The notes beneath the pieces were generated by a model. The model was not told where the DNA came from and searched no databases. It saw only the letters and a program-made list of their open reading frames with translations. Below are positions 1-8,267 of a stretch of DNA of 64,000 nt, in pieces. Numbering within the stretch: position 1 is the first letter of the stretch; each line of letters starts with the position of its first letter. The position numbers and the translations under genes are program-made. This DNA comes from a bacterium SCSIO 12741. GTDB taxonomy: Bacteria > Bacteroidota > Bacteroidia > Flavobacteriales_G > Salibacteraceae. The stretch spans positions 3,348,594 through 3,412,593 of the forward strand of contig CP073749.1 in NCBI GenBank assembly GCA_024398055.1, in the 5' to 3' direction.

Positions 1-368
1 TGATTGTATTCTTGATCATCCAAGTCCATTTCCATCGATTTCAAAAACGTATCGATCAACTTTCGATCAATGTTGTATTCATTGACGGTGTGCTGAAAAC
101 TATTCAGAATGGGGTTTAGGCTAATCCCATCATCAATGGCCTTGTGAGTATCACGTTTGAATTCGATAAGCAGATCCCGTTTGGGATAGTTGTGAAAGGT
201 ATCTACAATTTCATCGGCAAATCGAACGAAGCCATAGATGGAGTAAATCGAATTGCGGATGTCGCTGCTCAGAAAACGAATCCCCAATGAAAATGAAGTG
301 GAGTAGGAGTGCGTTGTCACTCGACTGCATTGCAGGGAAACCTGGTCAAATAATGCCTTGCTGTTCAT
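1..368 (-). CDS. crtB: Phytoene synthase (N-terminal part, runs off the window)
   Basis: Condenses two geranylgeranyl diphosphates to phytoene, the first committed step of carotenoid synthesis. I translated the minus strand from the ATG at 368 and obtained 122 residues open to the window edge. It begins MNSKALFDQVSLQCSRVTTH, the typical start of bacterial squalene/phytoene synthases. The first Asp-rich substrate/Mg site is visible as FVRFADEIVD at about residues 47-56, and a segment before the second half reads SMEMDLDDQEYN. The start codon lies only 4 nt after the crtI stop, so the two are one transcription unit, with crtB last of the genes seen here. About 60 percent of the protein lies outside the window. 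The family call is firm; whether the product is C40 phytoene or C30 diapophytoene cannot be settled from this part alone. Confidence 0.93.
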   Translation of the reverse strand, partial: MNSKALFDQVSLQCSRVTTHSYSTSFSLGIRFLSSDIRNSIYSIYGFVRFADEIVDTFHNYPKRDLLIEFKRDTHKAIDDGISLNPILNSFQHTVNEYNIDRKLIDTFLKSMEMDLDDQEYN

Positions 369-372
369 CGAA

Positions 373-1845
373 TTATGGGTTTGAGTGTTTGGACAATAAA
401 TCAGCAGCTACCTGTCCGGATATGATGGCGGGCGGAACGCCTGGACCGGGTGAGGTAAGCTGACCGGTATAGTAGAGGTTTTGAACCTTTTTACTTTTGA
501 GTTTGGGCTTGAGAAAAGCAGTTTGGCGCAGCGTATTGGCCAGGCCGTATGCGTTGCCACGGAAGGAGTTGTAATCTTTTTTGAAATCGTTGATGCAGTA
601 GGATCGCTTATACACGATTCTATCCGTTAGTTTTTCACCCGTGTGGCCCTCCAGACGAGTCATGAGCAGGTCAAAGTATTTTTCCCGTATAGACTCGTGG
701 TCATTCAATCCTGGTGCAAGCGGCATGAGGATGAATACATTTTCGTGATTTGAAGGAGCTATTCCATCATCCGTTTTGGAGGGAACGCAAGCATAAAACA
801 GGGGCTGCTCCGGCCATTTCGGGTGGGTATAAATTTCATCGGCATGTTGGTCGAATGATCGGTCGAAAAAGAGGTTGTGGTGCTTGAGGTTGGAGATGGA
901 TCCTTTTACTCCCAGGTAGAAGATCAAGGCCGATGGAGCCATGGTTCTTTTCTTCCAGTAGGGATTTGAATAGGACCGTAAATCCGGACTTAGTAATTGG
1001 TTTTCCACAAATTCATAATCAGCACCCGCAATTATTTGATCTCCAGGAAAAAACTGTTCGCCCGATTGTAGCCCGGTAGCCCGATTTCGATGGACTGAAA
1101 TTTCGGTAACCGGTGTGTTGAAGTGAAATTCTACTCCTTGTTCTAAAGCCAGTTGGTACATAGCATCCACTAAGCGATACATGCCACCCATGGGGTACCA
1201 GGTGCCCAATTTGAGGTCGGCATAATTCATTAAACTGTATAGAGCTGGTGTGTTTCCAGGAGTTGCTCCTAAAAACAAGGATGGAAATTCAAGCAGTTTT
1301 ATGAGCTTATCATTCTTGAATTGTTTTCGGATACTGGACCCCACCGATTGGAACAAATCCATGTGAATCATACCGGACAGCACCTGCTTATTCACAAATT
1401 CCAAAGGAGACAGTGCAGGCTGATAAACCAAATGATTTACGCCTACCTGATACTTTATGGCGGCCTGTTCTAAGAAGCGTTTGAGTTTTTTACCGCTCCC
1501 TTCTTCCATGGATTCAAATAGCTCGTACAATTCAGCTTCACCGGCGGGAACATCCACGCGATCACCATCTTCAAAAAAGATGCGGTAGGAAGGATCCAGG
1601 CGTTTGAGATCAAAATAGTTGGAAGTGTGTTGGTCGAATCGCTCGAAAAAGCGCTCCATCACGTCAGGCATCCAGTACCAGCTTGGTCCCATATCGAAGG
1701 TGAACCCGGCTTCTTGAAATTGGCGTGCCCGTCCTCCAGGTGTCGCATTCTTTTCCAACACCTTCACACGGTGTCCCTTTTGGGCAAGTACCGATGCGGC
1801 TGCCAGGCTACTAAACCCTGATCCTATGATGGTTACGGTAGACAT
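373..1845 (-). CDS. crtI: Phytoene desaturase (CrtI family, FAD-dependent)
   Basis: 490 residues, normal CrtI length. It introduces double bonds into phytoene towards lycopene at the membrane. The N-terminus carries the dinucleotide-binding fold (IGSGFSSLAAASVLAQKGH, about residues 6-24) followed by the acidic/GGRAR segment (KNATPGGRARQF). The substrate-side motif GFTFDMGPSWYWMPD lies near residue 47. The C-terminus has the characteristic YTGQLTSPGPGVPPAIISG flavin motif at about 460-478. The ATG at 1845 overlaps the sigma factor stop by one base (TAATG), and the stop sits 4 nt from the crtB start, so sigma-crtI-crtB is translationally coupled. Related members of the family are neurosporene or diapophytoene desaturases; the crtB neighbour favours phytoene as substrate. 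Confidence 0.95.
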   Translation of the reverse strand: MSTVTIIGSGFSSLAAASVLAQKGHRVKVLEKNATPGGRARQFQEAGFTFDMGPSWYWMPDVMERFFERFDQHTSNYFDLKRLDPSYRIFFEDGDRVDVPAGEAELYELFESMEEGSGKKLKRFLEQAAIKYQVGVNHLVYQPALSPLEFVNKQVLSGMIHMDLFQSVGSSIRKQFKNDKLIKLLEFPSLFLGATPGNTPALYSLMNYADLKLGTWYPMGGMYRLVDAMYQLALEQGVEFHFNTPVTEISVHRNRATGLQSGEQFFPGDQIIAGADYEFVENQLLSPDLRSYSNPYWKKRTMAPSALIFYLGVKGSISNLKHHNLFFDRSFDQHADEIYTHPKWPEQPLFYACVPSKTDDGIAPSNHENVFILMPLAPGLNDHESIREKYFDLLMTRLEGHTGEKLTDRIVYKRSYCINDFKKDYNSFRGNAYGLANTLRQTAFLKPKLKSKKVQNLYYTGQLTSPGPGVPPAIISGQVAADLLSKHSNP

Positions 1846-2351
1846 TAGTTACTGAATTCTTCCAATCGTTTCATTAATTGCTTGCGAGCCAGAAAAATTC
1901 GACTCTTTACCGTTCCAATGGGAATTCCCATTTCATCGCCAATCTCTTTGTATTTGAAACCTTGTAGTTTCATTTTAAAGGGCTTGCTGTAATCCTCTGA
2001 CAACTCATCGATGGCATCTTCCATATTGCGAATGTTGATGAGTCGATCGGGGGAAAGGGAGATTTCGGAGGTTCCTGTCGTTAGGTAGGTTGAATTTCCC
2101 ACCTTCTCCATGATTTCATTGTATTTCACCCCGCGGCGATAATTGTTAATGAAGGTGTTCTTCATTATGGTATATAACCATCCCTTAAAGGAGGTGCCAG
2201 AGATTAGTTTTTCTCTGTAAGTGAGTGCTTTAAGCATAGTGTCTTGCAAAAGATCTTGTGCTTGTTCTTCGTCGGCGGTAAGTTTCAATGCGAAAAATTG
2301 AAGTGGGTTATGATACTTAACCAACATTTCATTGAATTCTACTGTGGACAT
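1845..2351 (-). CDS. ECF-type RNA polymerase sigma factor of the carotenoid operon
   Basis: About 168 residues when started at the ATG at 2351. A TTG start at 2384 is possible but gives a non-conserved tail. Region 2 is visible as FALKLTADEEQAQDLLQDT and region 4 as GFKYKEIGDEMGIPIGTVKS followed by RIFLARKQL, which is the usual helix-turn-helix of ECF sigma factors. The gene directly precedes crtI and overlaps its start by 1 nt. ECF sigma plus B12-type MerR next to crt genes is a recurrent Bacteroidota arrangement for light- or stress-induced carotenogenesis. The ATG is embedded in the left arm of an inverted repeat (2352-2385). The regulator encoded just upstream therefore probably represses this gene directly. 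No anti-sigma gene is adjacent. Confidence 0.9.
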   Translation of the reverse strand: MSTVEFNEMLVKYHNPLQFFALKLTADEEQAQDLLQDTMLKALTYREKLISGTSFKGWLYTIMKNTFINNYRRGVKYNEIMEKVGNSTYLTTGTSEISLSPDRLINIRNMEDAIDELSEDYSKPFKMKLQGFKYKEIGDEMGIPIGTVKSRIFLARKQLMKRLEEFSN

Positions 2352-2385
2352 TTTGTTTAATGTTTGAATTAAAAGTCTAAACAAA
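2352..2385. promoter_or_regulatory. Start-codon-proximal palindromic operator (copy 2)
   Basis: Forward-strand cores TTTGTTTA (2352-2359) and TAAACAAA (2378-2385) form an inverted repeat with an 18-nt spacer. It begins at the base next to the sigma factor ATG (2349-2351 on the minus strand). The geometry is identical to the second copy 64 bp upstream. Binding here would block transcription or translation start of the sigma-crtI-crtB unit. Assignment to the adjacent MerR/B12 regulator is inference. Confidence 0.6.
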
Positions 2386-2414
2386 GTTTATCAAAAAGAC
2401 ACAGATAGCCAAAG

Positions 2415-2450
2415 TTTTGTTTAATAATTTATTAAAAAGATTAAACAAAA
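2415..2450. promoter_or_regulatory. Palindromic operator upstream of sigma-crtI-crtB (copy 1)
   Basis: Perfect 11-bp inverted repeat TTTTGTTTAAT (2415-2425) and ATTAAACAAAA (2440-2450) in an AT-rich leader between the MerR gene and the sigma factor. The 8-bp cores are spaced exactly as in copy 2 (34 bp end to end). Long symmetric AT-rich palindromes fit dimeric or tetrameric MerR/CarH-type repressors. The regulator assignment rests on adjacency. Confidence 0.62.
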
Positions 2451-2501
2451 TAAACTTTTAGCCAAGGAGGTTTTAGCTAAACACCAGTAAACAAGCGGCT
2501 T

Positions 2502-3389
2502 TTAAGCCAATGGGGTGATAAACGAAATGAAGTCTGGAGCAGAGTAAAGAGGCTCCGAATTTTTGGGAAAGGTCAGGTCATGGCTAATCGATCCTGCATA
2601 AAGATGACAGGTATTTGGCATATCAACCTGATTTCTATCCATGAAATCCTGTACATCTTCCGTCTTTTTCGGAACGGTAAAAATGGTCATGGAGTGACTG
2701 GGTGCAGTTAAGTCATAAATGGAGCAGAGATCGCGATAAGGTACGTCCTGGCCTAAGTATATGACTTTAAAACCATGAGCTTTGAGGAGATAATGGGTCA
2801 AAATTAATCCGATTTCATGCATTTCTCCTTGCGACAGATAAAGCATGAAGGTGGATTTTCGGTAAGGTTTTAAGTCAATCTGATCAATTGCGGTGATCAT
2901 CTTTTGGCGGATCAAACAAGAGATAAAGTGCTCTTGAGCTGGATTAATCTCCTCTACGCCCCACATGATTCCAATCTTTACCAGAAACGGGTAGATCAAT
3001 TCTACGATGGTGCGTTGAAATCCAATTTCATGAACCGATTTGGAAAAAATGTGGTGAAACCGATCCTCATCCAGCTCGATCATAGCCACTATCAATCCGC
3101 GGAGATAGGTTTCCAGATCATCAGCCACCTTGGTGGATCCAGCTAGATAACCGCTTACTTCGGTGTGAAGCATGGTCTCGGTCATCGCACTGATTTTGGA
3201 GATCTTTAGGCCCTTTTCGAGCAGAAGAGACACGTTGAGCAATTTGCGCAAATCGTTGTCTTTGTAATAGCGAATATTGGTATCCGTTCGTTCCGGTTCC
3301 AGCAATCCATATCGCTGTTCCCATATACGAATGGTATGGGCCTTTATTCCAGAAAGCCTCTCAAGATCTTTTATAACGTATTTACGCAT
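2502..3389 (-). CDS. MerR-type regulator with cobalamin-binding domain (CarH/LitR-like photoreceptor)
   Basis: 295 residues. Residues 1-70 are a MerR winged helix (IKAHTIRIWEQRYGLLEPER, then NIRYYKDNDLRKL). Residues about 95-165 fit the B12-binding helical bundle and contain W143-x9-E153-H154, the Wx9EH signature of CarH. Residues about 180-295 are a Rossmann-like B12 domain with the E189-x-H191-x-x-G194 motif, whose His ligates cobalt. In studied CarH/LitR proteins, adenosylcobalamin holds a DNA-bound repressor tetramer in the dark and light breaks it, switching on crt genes. The same outcome is likely here given the crt neighbours and the twin palindromes at 2352-2450. The residue after W143 is Gly144, where Thermus CarH has the His132 used for light-state bis-His ligation. 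The photochemical end state may therefore differ. Confidence 0.9.
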   Translation of the reverse strand: MRKYVIKDLERLSGIKAHTIRIWEQRYGLLEPERTDTNIRYYKDNDLRKLLNVSLLLEKGLKISKISAMTETMLHTEVSGYLAGSTKVADDLETYLRGLIVAMIELDEDRFHHIFSKSVHEIGFQRTIVELIYPFLVKIGIMWGVEEINPAQEHFISCLIRQKMITAIDQIDLKPYRKSTFMLYLSQGEMHEIGLILTHYLLKAHGFKVIYLGQDVPYRDLCSIYDLTAPSHSMTIFTVPKKTEDVQDFMDRNQVDMPNTCHLYAGSISHDLTFPKNSEPLYSAPDFISFITPLA

Positions 3390-3483
3390 ATAACTTCCCC
3401 AAACAAATATCCCGACAAAAAGGTTTACAACCTGAAGACTTGGTTCAATTTACCAACAAAAGGCAGGGGAAATGGTTTAGGGG

Positions 3484-4239
3484 TTAGCTCACCTTAAAGG
3501 TCCAGCCTTTGGTCTTTTTCATTTTGGTGGATTGGAAAACGCTTTTTCCACCTTTAACCATGAGGTGCAAGCCCACGAGTCCAACACCGGTTCCAACTAC
3601 CACTCCCAGGCTTCCCCAAACTACTTTGGAGCTTTCCAGATCAATTTGGCGTCCACTCCATACGGCTACAGCCACACCTACAAGTGTTACTCCGGTTCCG
3701 ATGGCAAACTTTCCAAGGCCTACCGTTCTCCAGCCCATGGTTTTGAAGAACTTTTTGCCTACCAATTCAAGGTCGGCTACTTTGATTTTTCGGCCGTCAA
3801 CTATGATAAATTGATTCGTGATGGAGTCGATAACTCCTTTTTGAACATGCTTATCGGTAGGAGTGAGGTATTTGATTTTTTCTCCTTTTTTGAATTCTCG
3901 GCGTAGCTTCTCTTTTTTGTTTTCGGCTACGAGTACTTTTTCGGTGGATTTCTTTTTGGCTTGTTTTTGTTTTCTCTGCTTGATGGCTTGCGTTTTGCCC
4001 GGAGTGGGCTTTTGCAGCTCCTGGGGCTGATTTCGCTGCTGCTCCTGTTGTTCCTGAGGGTGGCCTGGAGGAGGTGTAATAATCATTTCCTCCGATTCTT
4101 GCGGAACCGTGCGAACGGGCGGTGTGTTCTCCCCATCTTTTTGGATCACAGGACTATCCTGCCCAAAAACGGTGCCTGGTGCTAGCAGGAGAAATATCCC
4201 TAATGCGACTAGTATAAAGGTTCTGATTGAGTTAATCAT
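3484..4239 (-). CDS. Hypothetical exported or membrane protein with charged linker
   Basis: Not recognised. I start it at the ATG at 4239, giving about 251 residues, because this start overlaps the upstream stop as ATGA and is followed by a clean signal peptide or anchor (SIRTFILVALGIFLLLAPG, ending at FGQ). Residues about 28-105 are rich in Pro, Gln, Lys and Glu (EEMIITPPPGHPQEQQEQQR), probably a disordered linker. Next comes a small beta-type segment, KGEKIKYLTPTDKHVQKGVI. Two glycine-rich hydrophobic helices follow (GKFAIGTGVTLVGVAVAVW and WGSLGVVVGTGVGLVGLHLM), and the tail is basic. It is translationally coupled to the DUF218 gene at 4236-4997. No catalytic motif is visible. Confidence 0.7.
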   Translation of the reverse strand: MINSIRTFILVALGIFLLLAPGTVFGQDSPVIQKDGENTPPVRTVPQESEEMIITPPPGHPQEQQEQQRNQPQELQKPTPGKTQAIKQRKQKQAKKKSTEKVLVAENKKEKLRREFKKGEKIKYLTPTDKHVQKGVIDSITNQFIIVDGRKIKVADLELVGKKFFKTMGWRTVGLGKFAIGTGVTLVGVAVAVWSGRQIDLESSKVVWGSLGVVVGTGVGLVGLHLMVKGGKSVFQSTKMKKTKGWTFKVS

Positions 4240-4997
4240 ATGTATCCCATTAGCAGGTAAACGAACAATCCTATCCATTCGTGTATGATGTTGTTCCAAT
4301 TTTTAAGAACCCAAGGACTTGGCAATAATAAGTGATCTACCTGAAACTTTCTTTCCCCAGAGATTCCATCTACACAAAAGGCGTCGGTTTCCAATCCTAC
4401 TTTCTTGAAACAGGCCTGAGATCTGGGCATGTGAGATGCGGAAGTAATGAGGAGAATGGATCCGGAAAAGCCCAGGCTATCCAATACCTTCTTGGCTTCT
4501 ACTGCATTTTGATGGGTATTTTTTGACCGTCCTTCGAGCCATAGATCACGGGAAGGGATTTCCACATCGCGGATAAAATCATCCACGTACATCCCCTCAG
4601 GGCGTGTATCTTCAGTTAAGCTTCCACGTCCTCCGCAGAGCAAAATCTTCTTGACCTTTTTTTGGTGATAGAGGTGTAGTCCCATCATCAATCGGTCTCC
4701 GCTTTCCATCAGATTGATTTGACCAGACCCCGGGGCATCTATGGAATACCCGCCTAAAACAATGGCTACATCGTATTTTTTCTCCAGATCAACGGAAGAC
4801 ATTGGGGGTTCCCACAAACGGTTAACTTCATCCTGAATAAACCCGTTGGAAAAGAAATAGAACAGGAATACAGACAGTAGAAACCACCGCTTTTTTCGTT
4901 TAGGACCCTTTAGAAAAAGGCTAAGAAGCATGCAAATGAAGATCCATGTAATCGGCATGGACATAAAATGCAGAATCTTCGATATGGCGTGAAACAT
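4236..4997 (-). CDS. YdcF/SanA-like DUF218 membrane protein
   Basis: 253 residues. Two N-terminal membrane segments (PITWIFICMLLSLFL and RWFLLSVFLFYFFSN) are followed by a soluble DUF218 domain. That domain begins YDVAIVLGGYS and continues with KKILLCGGRGSL, SKNTHQNAVEAKKVL and ILLITSASHMPRSQACFKKVG, the usual order of blocks in the YdcF/SanA/ElyC family. Members act in envelope maintenance (SanA, ElyC in Escherichia coli), but their reaction is not established. The short hydrophobic C-terminus (WIGLFVYLLMGYI) may be a third membrane contact. The gene shares an ATGA overlap with the hypothetical protein downstream. Confidence 0.85.
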   Translation of the reverse strand: MFHAISKILHFMSMPITWIFICMLLSLFLKGPKRKKRWFLLSVFLFYFFSNGFIQDEVNRLWEPPMSSVDLEKKYDVAIVLGGYSIDAPGSGQINLMESGDRLMMGLHLYHQKKVKKILLCGGRGSLTEDTRPEGMYVDDFIRDVEIPSRDLWLEGRSKNTHQNAVEAKKVLDSLGFSGSILLITSASHMPRSQACFKKVGLETDAFCVDGISGERKFQVDHLLLPSPWVLKNWNNIIHEWIGLFVYLLMGYI

Positions 4998-5018
4998 GGT
5001 CTCCTAATCTACAGCGGC

Positions 5019-7823
5019 TTAGTGAGTGACTACCAGCTTAATAGCCCGGTCCATTTCCTTGCCGTTAAGGGTACAATAGTATAACCCTTTTTCCAATTGA
5101 GATACGTCGATCGTCAATTCGCCCTGAGCGCTGAAAGTTTGCCCTTCAAACAAGCGGCGAACGTGCTTGCCACTTTGATCGTACAATTCTACCGTGTAGT
5201 TTTCTCCTTCAACAGCTTCCCACTGAAGTGTGGTTGTATTTTGAGCTGGGTTAGGAAATAGCTTCACTTCGGTTTCATGACGCTCAAGAGCTTCGGTTCC
5301 TGATATTAAATCAGTCGTTTCAATGTAAGCACAGAAGGCTCCAGCTCCGTGAGTAGCAATACCGAGGTAGTTGTCTCCATCGCGAATGTCCATTTGCTCT
5401 ACGATTACATTACCAATCAAGTCGTGAGCTTGTTCCACCCATACGGTACGATGACTATCCAACAAGTTGGTGGCATATAAACCTGTACTGGTTCCTACAA
5501 AATACATAGGACCATCATTGGTGTAGGCAATAGCCGCGGAACGAACAGAAGGACCTTTTCCTTGACCCAAGGCCAAATCAGGTAATCCATCGGGCAATTC
5601 CTCTTCCAGGTTACCGGCAATCCCCATCCAGCTTGCACCGGCATCGATGGAGTAGTACACACTGTAGGTGTTGTAATTGGAGAATACCACAATCAACTTG
5701 TCACCATTGGTAGGATCCACTGCAATTTGACTCACGTAGCTTCCTTTGCGGTAAGGGAAGTTGCTCGAAATGTCCACCAGGCTTGGAGAATTTCCACTGG
5801 CTCCATCAACGCGGTATACTTTTCCATTTTCACACCCTACGTACAAACGATCGTCAGGAGCGTAACGGGTAGAAACCATGTGAGAGATTGTTCCATTAAT
5901 GGTAAAAGGCATGTTAGACCAACCGAAAGTGGATGGGCTTCGCTGATTGTTTTGAGGCACTTGATTCAAGCGATCGTGCTTTTTAATGATCTGGCTACCG
6001 TTTTGGTAAAAGGCCATGTACATCATGTTGGAATTGTTGTAATCCAACTCAAATACGTTTACAAAGGAGTAGTTTGACTCGTCTCCAGGGTAGTTAAACT
6101 GCTGGTAGCTGTTTCTCACTCCATTGTTGCCCATGGTCACTTTAAAAGTTCTTCCATATTGAGAAGAGAAATAGTAGATACCGGCACCTTTTACGCCCAC
6201 TCCGGGAGAAACTGCACAGTAGGAACCATCACTTTTTAAGGGATCTGTCCAGTTGGTGCGCAAGTCATTCGAATAACCGAATTGGGTACCGTTGTCTTGC
6301 AATCCGCCAACCAACACTTCGTTCACGCCTTGGTGATCCACGGCAATGGTGTAGAACTGCGTGGTGTAAAAACCAAAGTTTCTCGATTCCCAAACCACTT
6401 TGCTGGCAGCACTATTGGAGGTGTACATCACCCCACCGTCATTAGCGGAATATACTTCTTCAGTATTCGTACTTGGGAAAACCAAATTGTGTTGATCCGG
6501 GTGATGTTCTGGATAGCGGTACTCATCCGGATTGGTAAAGAAGTCAGGATTGTAACCACCAATCTGGGTGGTGGCCGAGGTAGACGCAAATCCATTGCCT
6601 GAGCGGAAAAGGTTTGTACTACCGATGAAAACTACATTCGGGTTAGAAGGGTGAACCTTAACCATCATGTTGTAGTTACCCTGTGTGTCGAAGGTTTTGT
6701 AAAGGTTGTTATTGGATGGAATGCTCGCACTGCGATTTTCCCATTTACCACCGCTGCCGCTTCCATCACCACTGAGATACGTGTATTTGAATAAGCTTGA
6801 AAACTCATTGCCGGTGCTTCCTGGTTCTGCTGGAGAACCTACTCCAGGGGTACGCATTAAGAAATAAACCATGTCTTCGTTAGAAGAGGAAAAGTCGAAA
6901 ACGATGCGTTGAAAGTTTGTTGGAACGGAAGCTCCTTGAATTTTGGTATAATTGATTCCATCTGCAGATCGATAGATTCCAGGGGCTGTGGCACCGTTGG
7001 CATTTCCAATAGCCGCATATACCACTCCTGAGGAAGTCACTTTTACCTGAGCATAGCGTGAGCCAAATCCGCCGCCCCCTAATACACGGGTCCAGGTAGC
7101 TCCTCCATCAACACTTCGCATAATGGCGCCATTTACGGCAGCATAAACTTCATCTTCTGTTGTATTGGATGGGTCTGTTGCCAGTTCCCAGATAGTACTC
7201 CAATCGGTTTGAGTTCTGGGTTCATTTGGAGCGGTTTCGGTCAACAAGGACCAGGAATTTCCACCGTCAGTAGATTTGTATACTCCATTTCCCAAAAGGT
7301 AGGCACTACCTCCTGCCGAGGCACTGGTACCAATACCTTCTCCGGTACCATAATACCAGATTCCTTGTTTGCCATTCCGTAAGTCCTGGGTCAAGCAAGT
7401 CACATTGTGCATTTGATCCTGGGTATTGGTTTTGGTCCAGGAGAAACCGTTGTCGCTGCTTCGGTACAATCCACCTGAAACACCACCAGCAAGCAAAACG
7501 CTTGAATTAGTCGCATCAACGGCTAAAGCTCGAGTTCGTCCACCCACATTAAAGGGGCCTCTTCTCAAGAACGTGTTGCCCGAGCGACTGGCCGAATATT
7601 GTTTGGGTAGAGCTTTTGCAAAAAGTCGTTCGCTTTGAAAAATTCCCTCTGGAATTTCTCCCGTTTCGGGATCCATTAGGCGTTTTTTCATCCAAATAGC
7701 CCGATCATCGGGCGCACTGTCTTCGCTTACATTTGAATGTACAGGTTGAGCGTCATACCACCAGCTTCCAGCCGCAATTCCTAATCCAATAAACCCTGCC
7801 AGGGCAATCCATTTTCCTTTCAT
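5019..7823 (-). CDS. Large secreted BNR/sortilin-like repeat protein with T9SS type A sorting domain
   Basis: 934 residues. The N-terminus has an export segment (KWIALAGFIGLGIAAGSWW). Asp-box or VPS10-like repeats recur through the chain, for example GLYRSSDNGFSWTK near 120, GVYKSTDGGNSW near 185, IMRSVDGGATW near 235 and YYSIDAGASW near 730, so the body is probably one or two beta-propellers. The last 80 residues begin VKLFPNPAQNTTTLQW and end with a beta-strand region after QLEKGLYY. This is a Por secretion (T9SS type A) sorting domain, so the protein should cross the outer membrane and be anchored or released. The gene is a clear paralogue of 8268-11051. A shared N-terminal block reads DPETGEIPEGI here and DPATGELPAGI there. 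Substrate unknown; sialidase-like catalysis should not be assumed from Asp boxes alone. Confidence 0.88.
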   Translation of the reverse strand: MKGKWIALAGFIGLGIAAGSWWYDAQPVHSNVSEDSAPDDRAIWMKKRLMDPETGEIPEGIFQSERLFAKALPKQYSASRSGNTFLRRGPFNVGGRTRALAVDATNSSVLLAGGVSGGLYRSSDNGFSWTKTNTQDQMHNVTCLTQDLRNGKQGIWYYGTGEGIGTSASAGGSAYLLGNGVYKSTDGGNSWSLLTETAPNEPRTQTDWSTIWELATDPSNTTEDEVYAAVNGAIMRSVDGGATWTRVLGGGGFGSRYAQVKVTSSGVVYAAIGNANGATAPGIYRSADGINYTKIQGASVPTNFQRIVFDFSSSNEDMVYFLMRTPGVGSPAEPGSTGNEFSSLFKYTYLSGDGSGSGGKWENRSASIPSNNNLYKTFDTQGNYNMMVKVHPSNPNVVFIGSTNLFRSGNGFASTSATTQIGGYNPDFFTNPDEYRYPEHHPDQHNLVFPSTNTEEVYSANDGGVMYTSNSAASKVVWESRNFGFYTTQFYTIAVDHQGVNEVLVGGLQDNGTQFGYSNDLRTNWTDPLKSDGSYCAVSPGVGVKGAGIYYFSSQYGRTFKVTMGNNGVRNSYQQFNYPGDESNYSFVNVFELDYNNSNMMYMAFYQNGSQIIKKHDRLNQVPQNNQRSPSTFGWSNMPFTINGTISHMVSTRYAPDDRLYVGCENGKVYRVDGASGNSPSLVDISSNFPYRKGSYVSQIAVDPTNGDKLIVVFSNYNTYSVYYSIDAGASWMGIAGNLEEELPDGLPDLALGQGKGPSVRSAAIAYTNDGPMYFVGTSTGLYATNLLDSHRTVWVEQAHDLIGNVIVEQMDIRDGDNYLGIATHGAGAFCAYIETTDLISGTEALERHETEVKLFPNPAQNTTTLQWEAVEGENYTVELYDQSGKHVRRLFEGQTFSAQGELTIDVSQLEKGLYYCTLNGKEMDRAIKLVVTH

Positions 7824-7830
7824 CCTGTGC

Positions 7831-8256
7831 TTAATTCAATTTTTTATACCTGTAAATGGTGTACCGTTTCTCTTCCGATGAAGCGGTGGCAATTTCAAGG
7901 GTAGCCTTAAATGAGTCGTTCAGACTGAGGCCGGGTAGGGGATCCTTCAATTCTTTAAAATTTTCTGGACCACTGGCCTTCATTCCAAAAGCAAAAAACA
8001 CGCGAATCTCATCCCCTTCCTTGAAAGCGGAGGCGAGGTTGTTTCCGCGCTGAACGATTTTAGAAACCCGAACCTTGGCAAAGCAATTTTGCTCCTGACA
8101 AGGATGTTCCCAGGTTACTTTTTCGTCTTCCTCACTGATTAACACACCCTCTATAACGGTGTCATTTGGTGAAGCGTTGAGTGTTTGGCCCGTTTTTTCA
8201 GACGATTGGCACGAAATAATGATGATTAGACTTAAAAAGACCCCCAGTATTCTCAT
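7831..8256 (-). CDS. Small lipoprotein between two T9SS repeat proteins
   Basis: 141 residues. The N-terminus MRILGVFLSLIIIISCQSS contains a lipobox (IISC) and points to a lipid-anchored periplasmic or outer-membrane protein. The rest is a probable small beta-barrel (EGVLISEEDEKVTWEHPC, FAKVRVSKIVQRGNNL, EGDEIRVFFAFGM). Two further cysteines (HPCQEQNCFAK) may form a disulfide. It lies 7 nt after the 5019-7823 gene and 11 nt from the 8268-11051 gene on the same strand, so all three are probably one operon. Function not recognised. Confidence 0.75.
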   Translation of the reverse strand: MRILGVFLSLIIIISCQSSEKTGQTLNASPNDTVIEGVLISEEDEKVTWEHPCQEQNCFAKVRVSKIVQRGNNLASAFKEGDEIRVFFAFGMKASGPENFKELKDPLPGLSLNDSFKATLEIATASSEEKRYTIYRYKKLN

Positions 8257-8267
8257 GTATGGCTTGC

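Noticed and set aside
3509-3906. Two plus-strand open frames of over 100 codons
   Set aside because: They lie opposite the hypothetical membrane protein, have no coding-like composition and no conserved motif.
5019-7823. Annotation as sialidase
   Set aside because: Asp boxes alone occur in many propellers; the catalytic Arg triad and Tyr/Glu pair of sialidases could not be identified.
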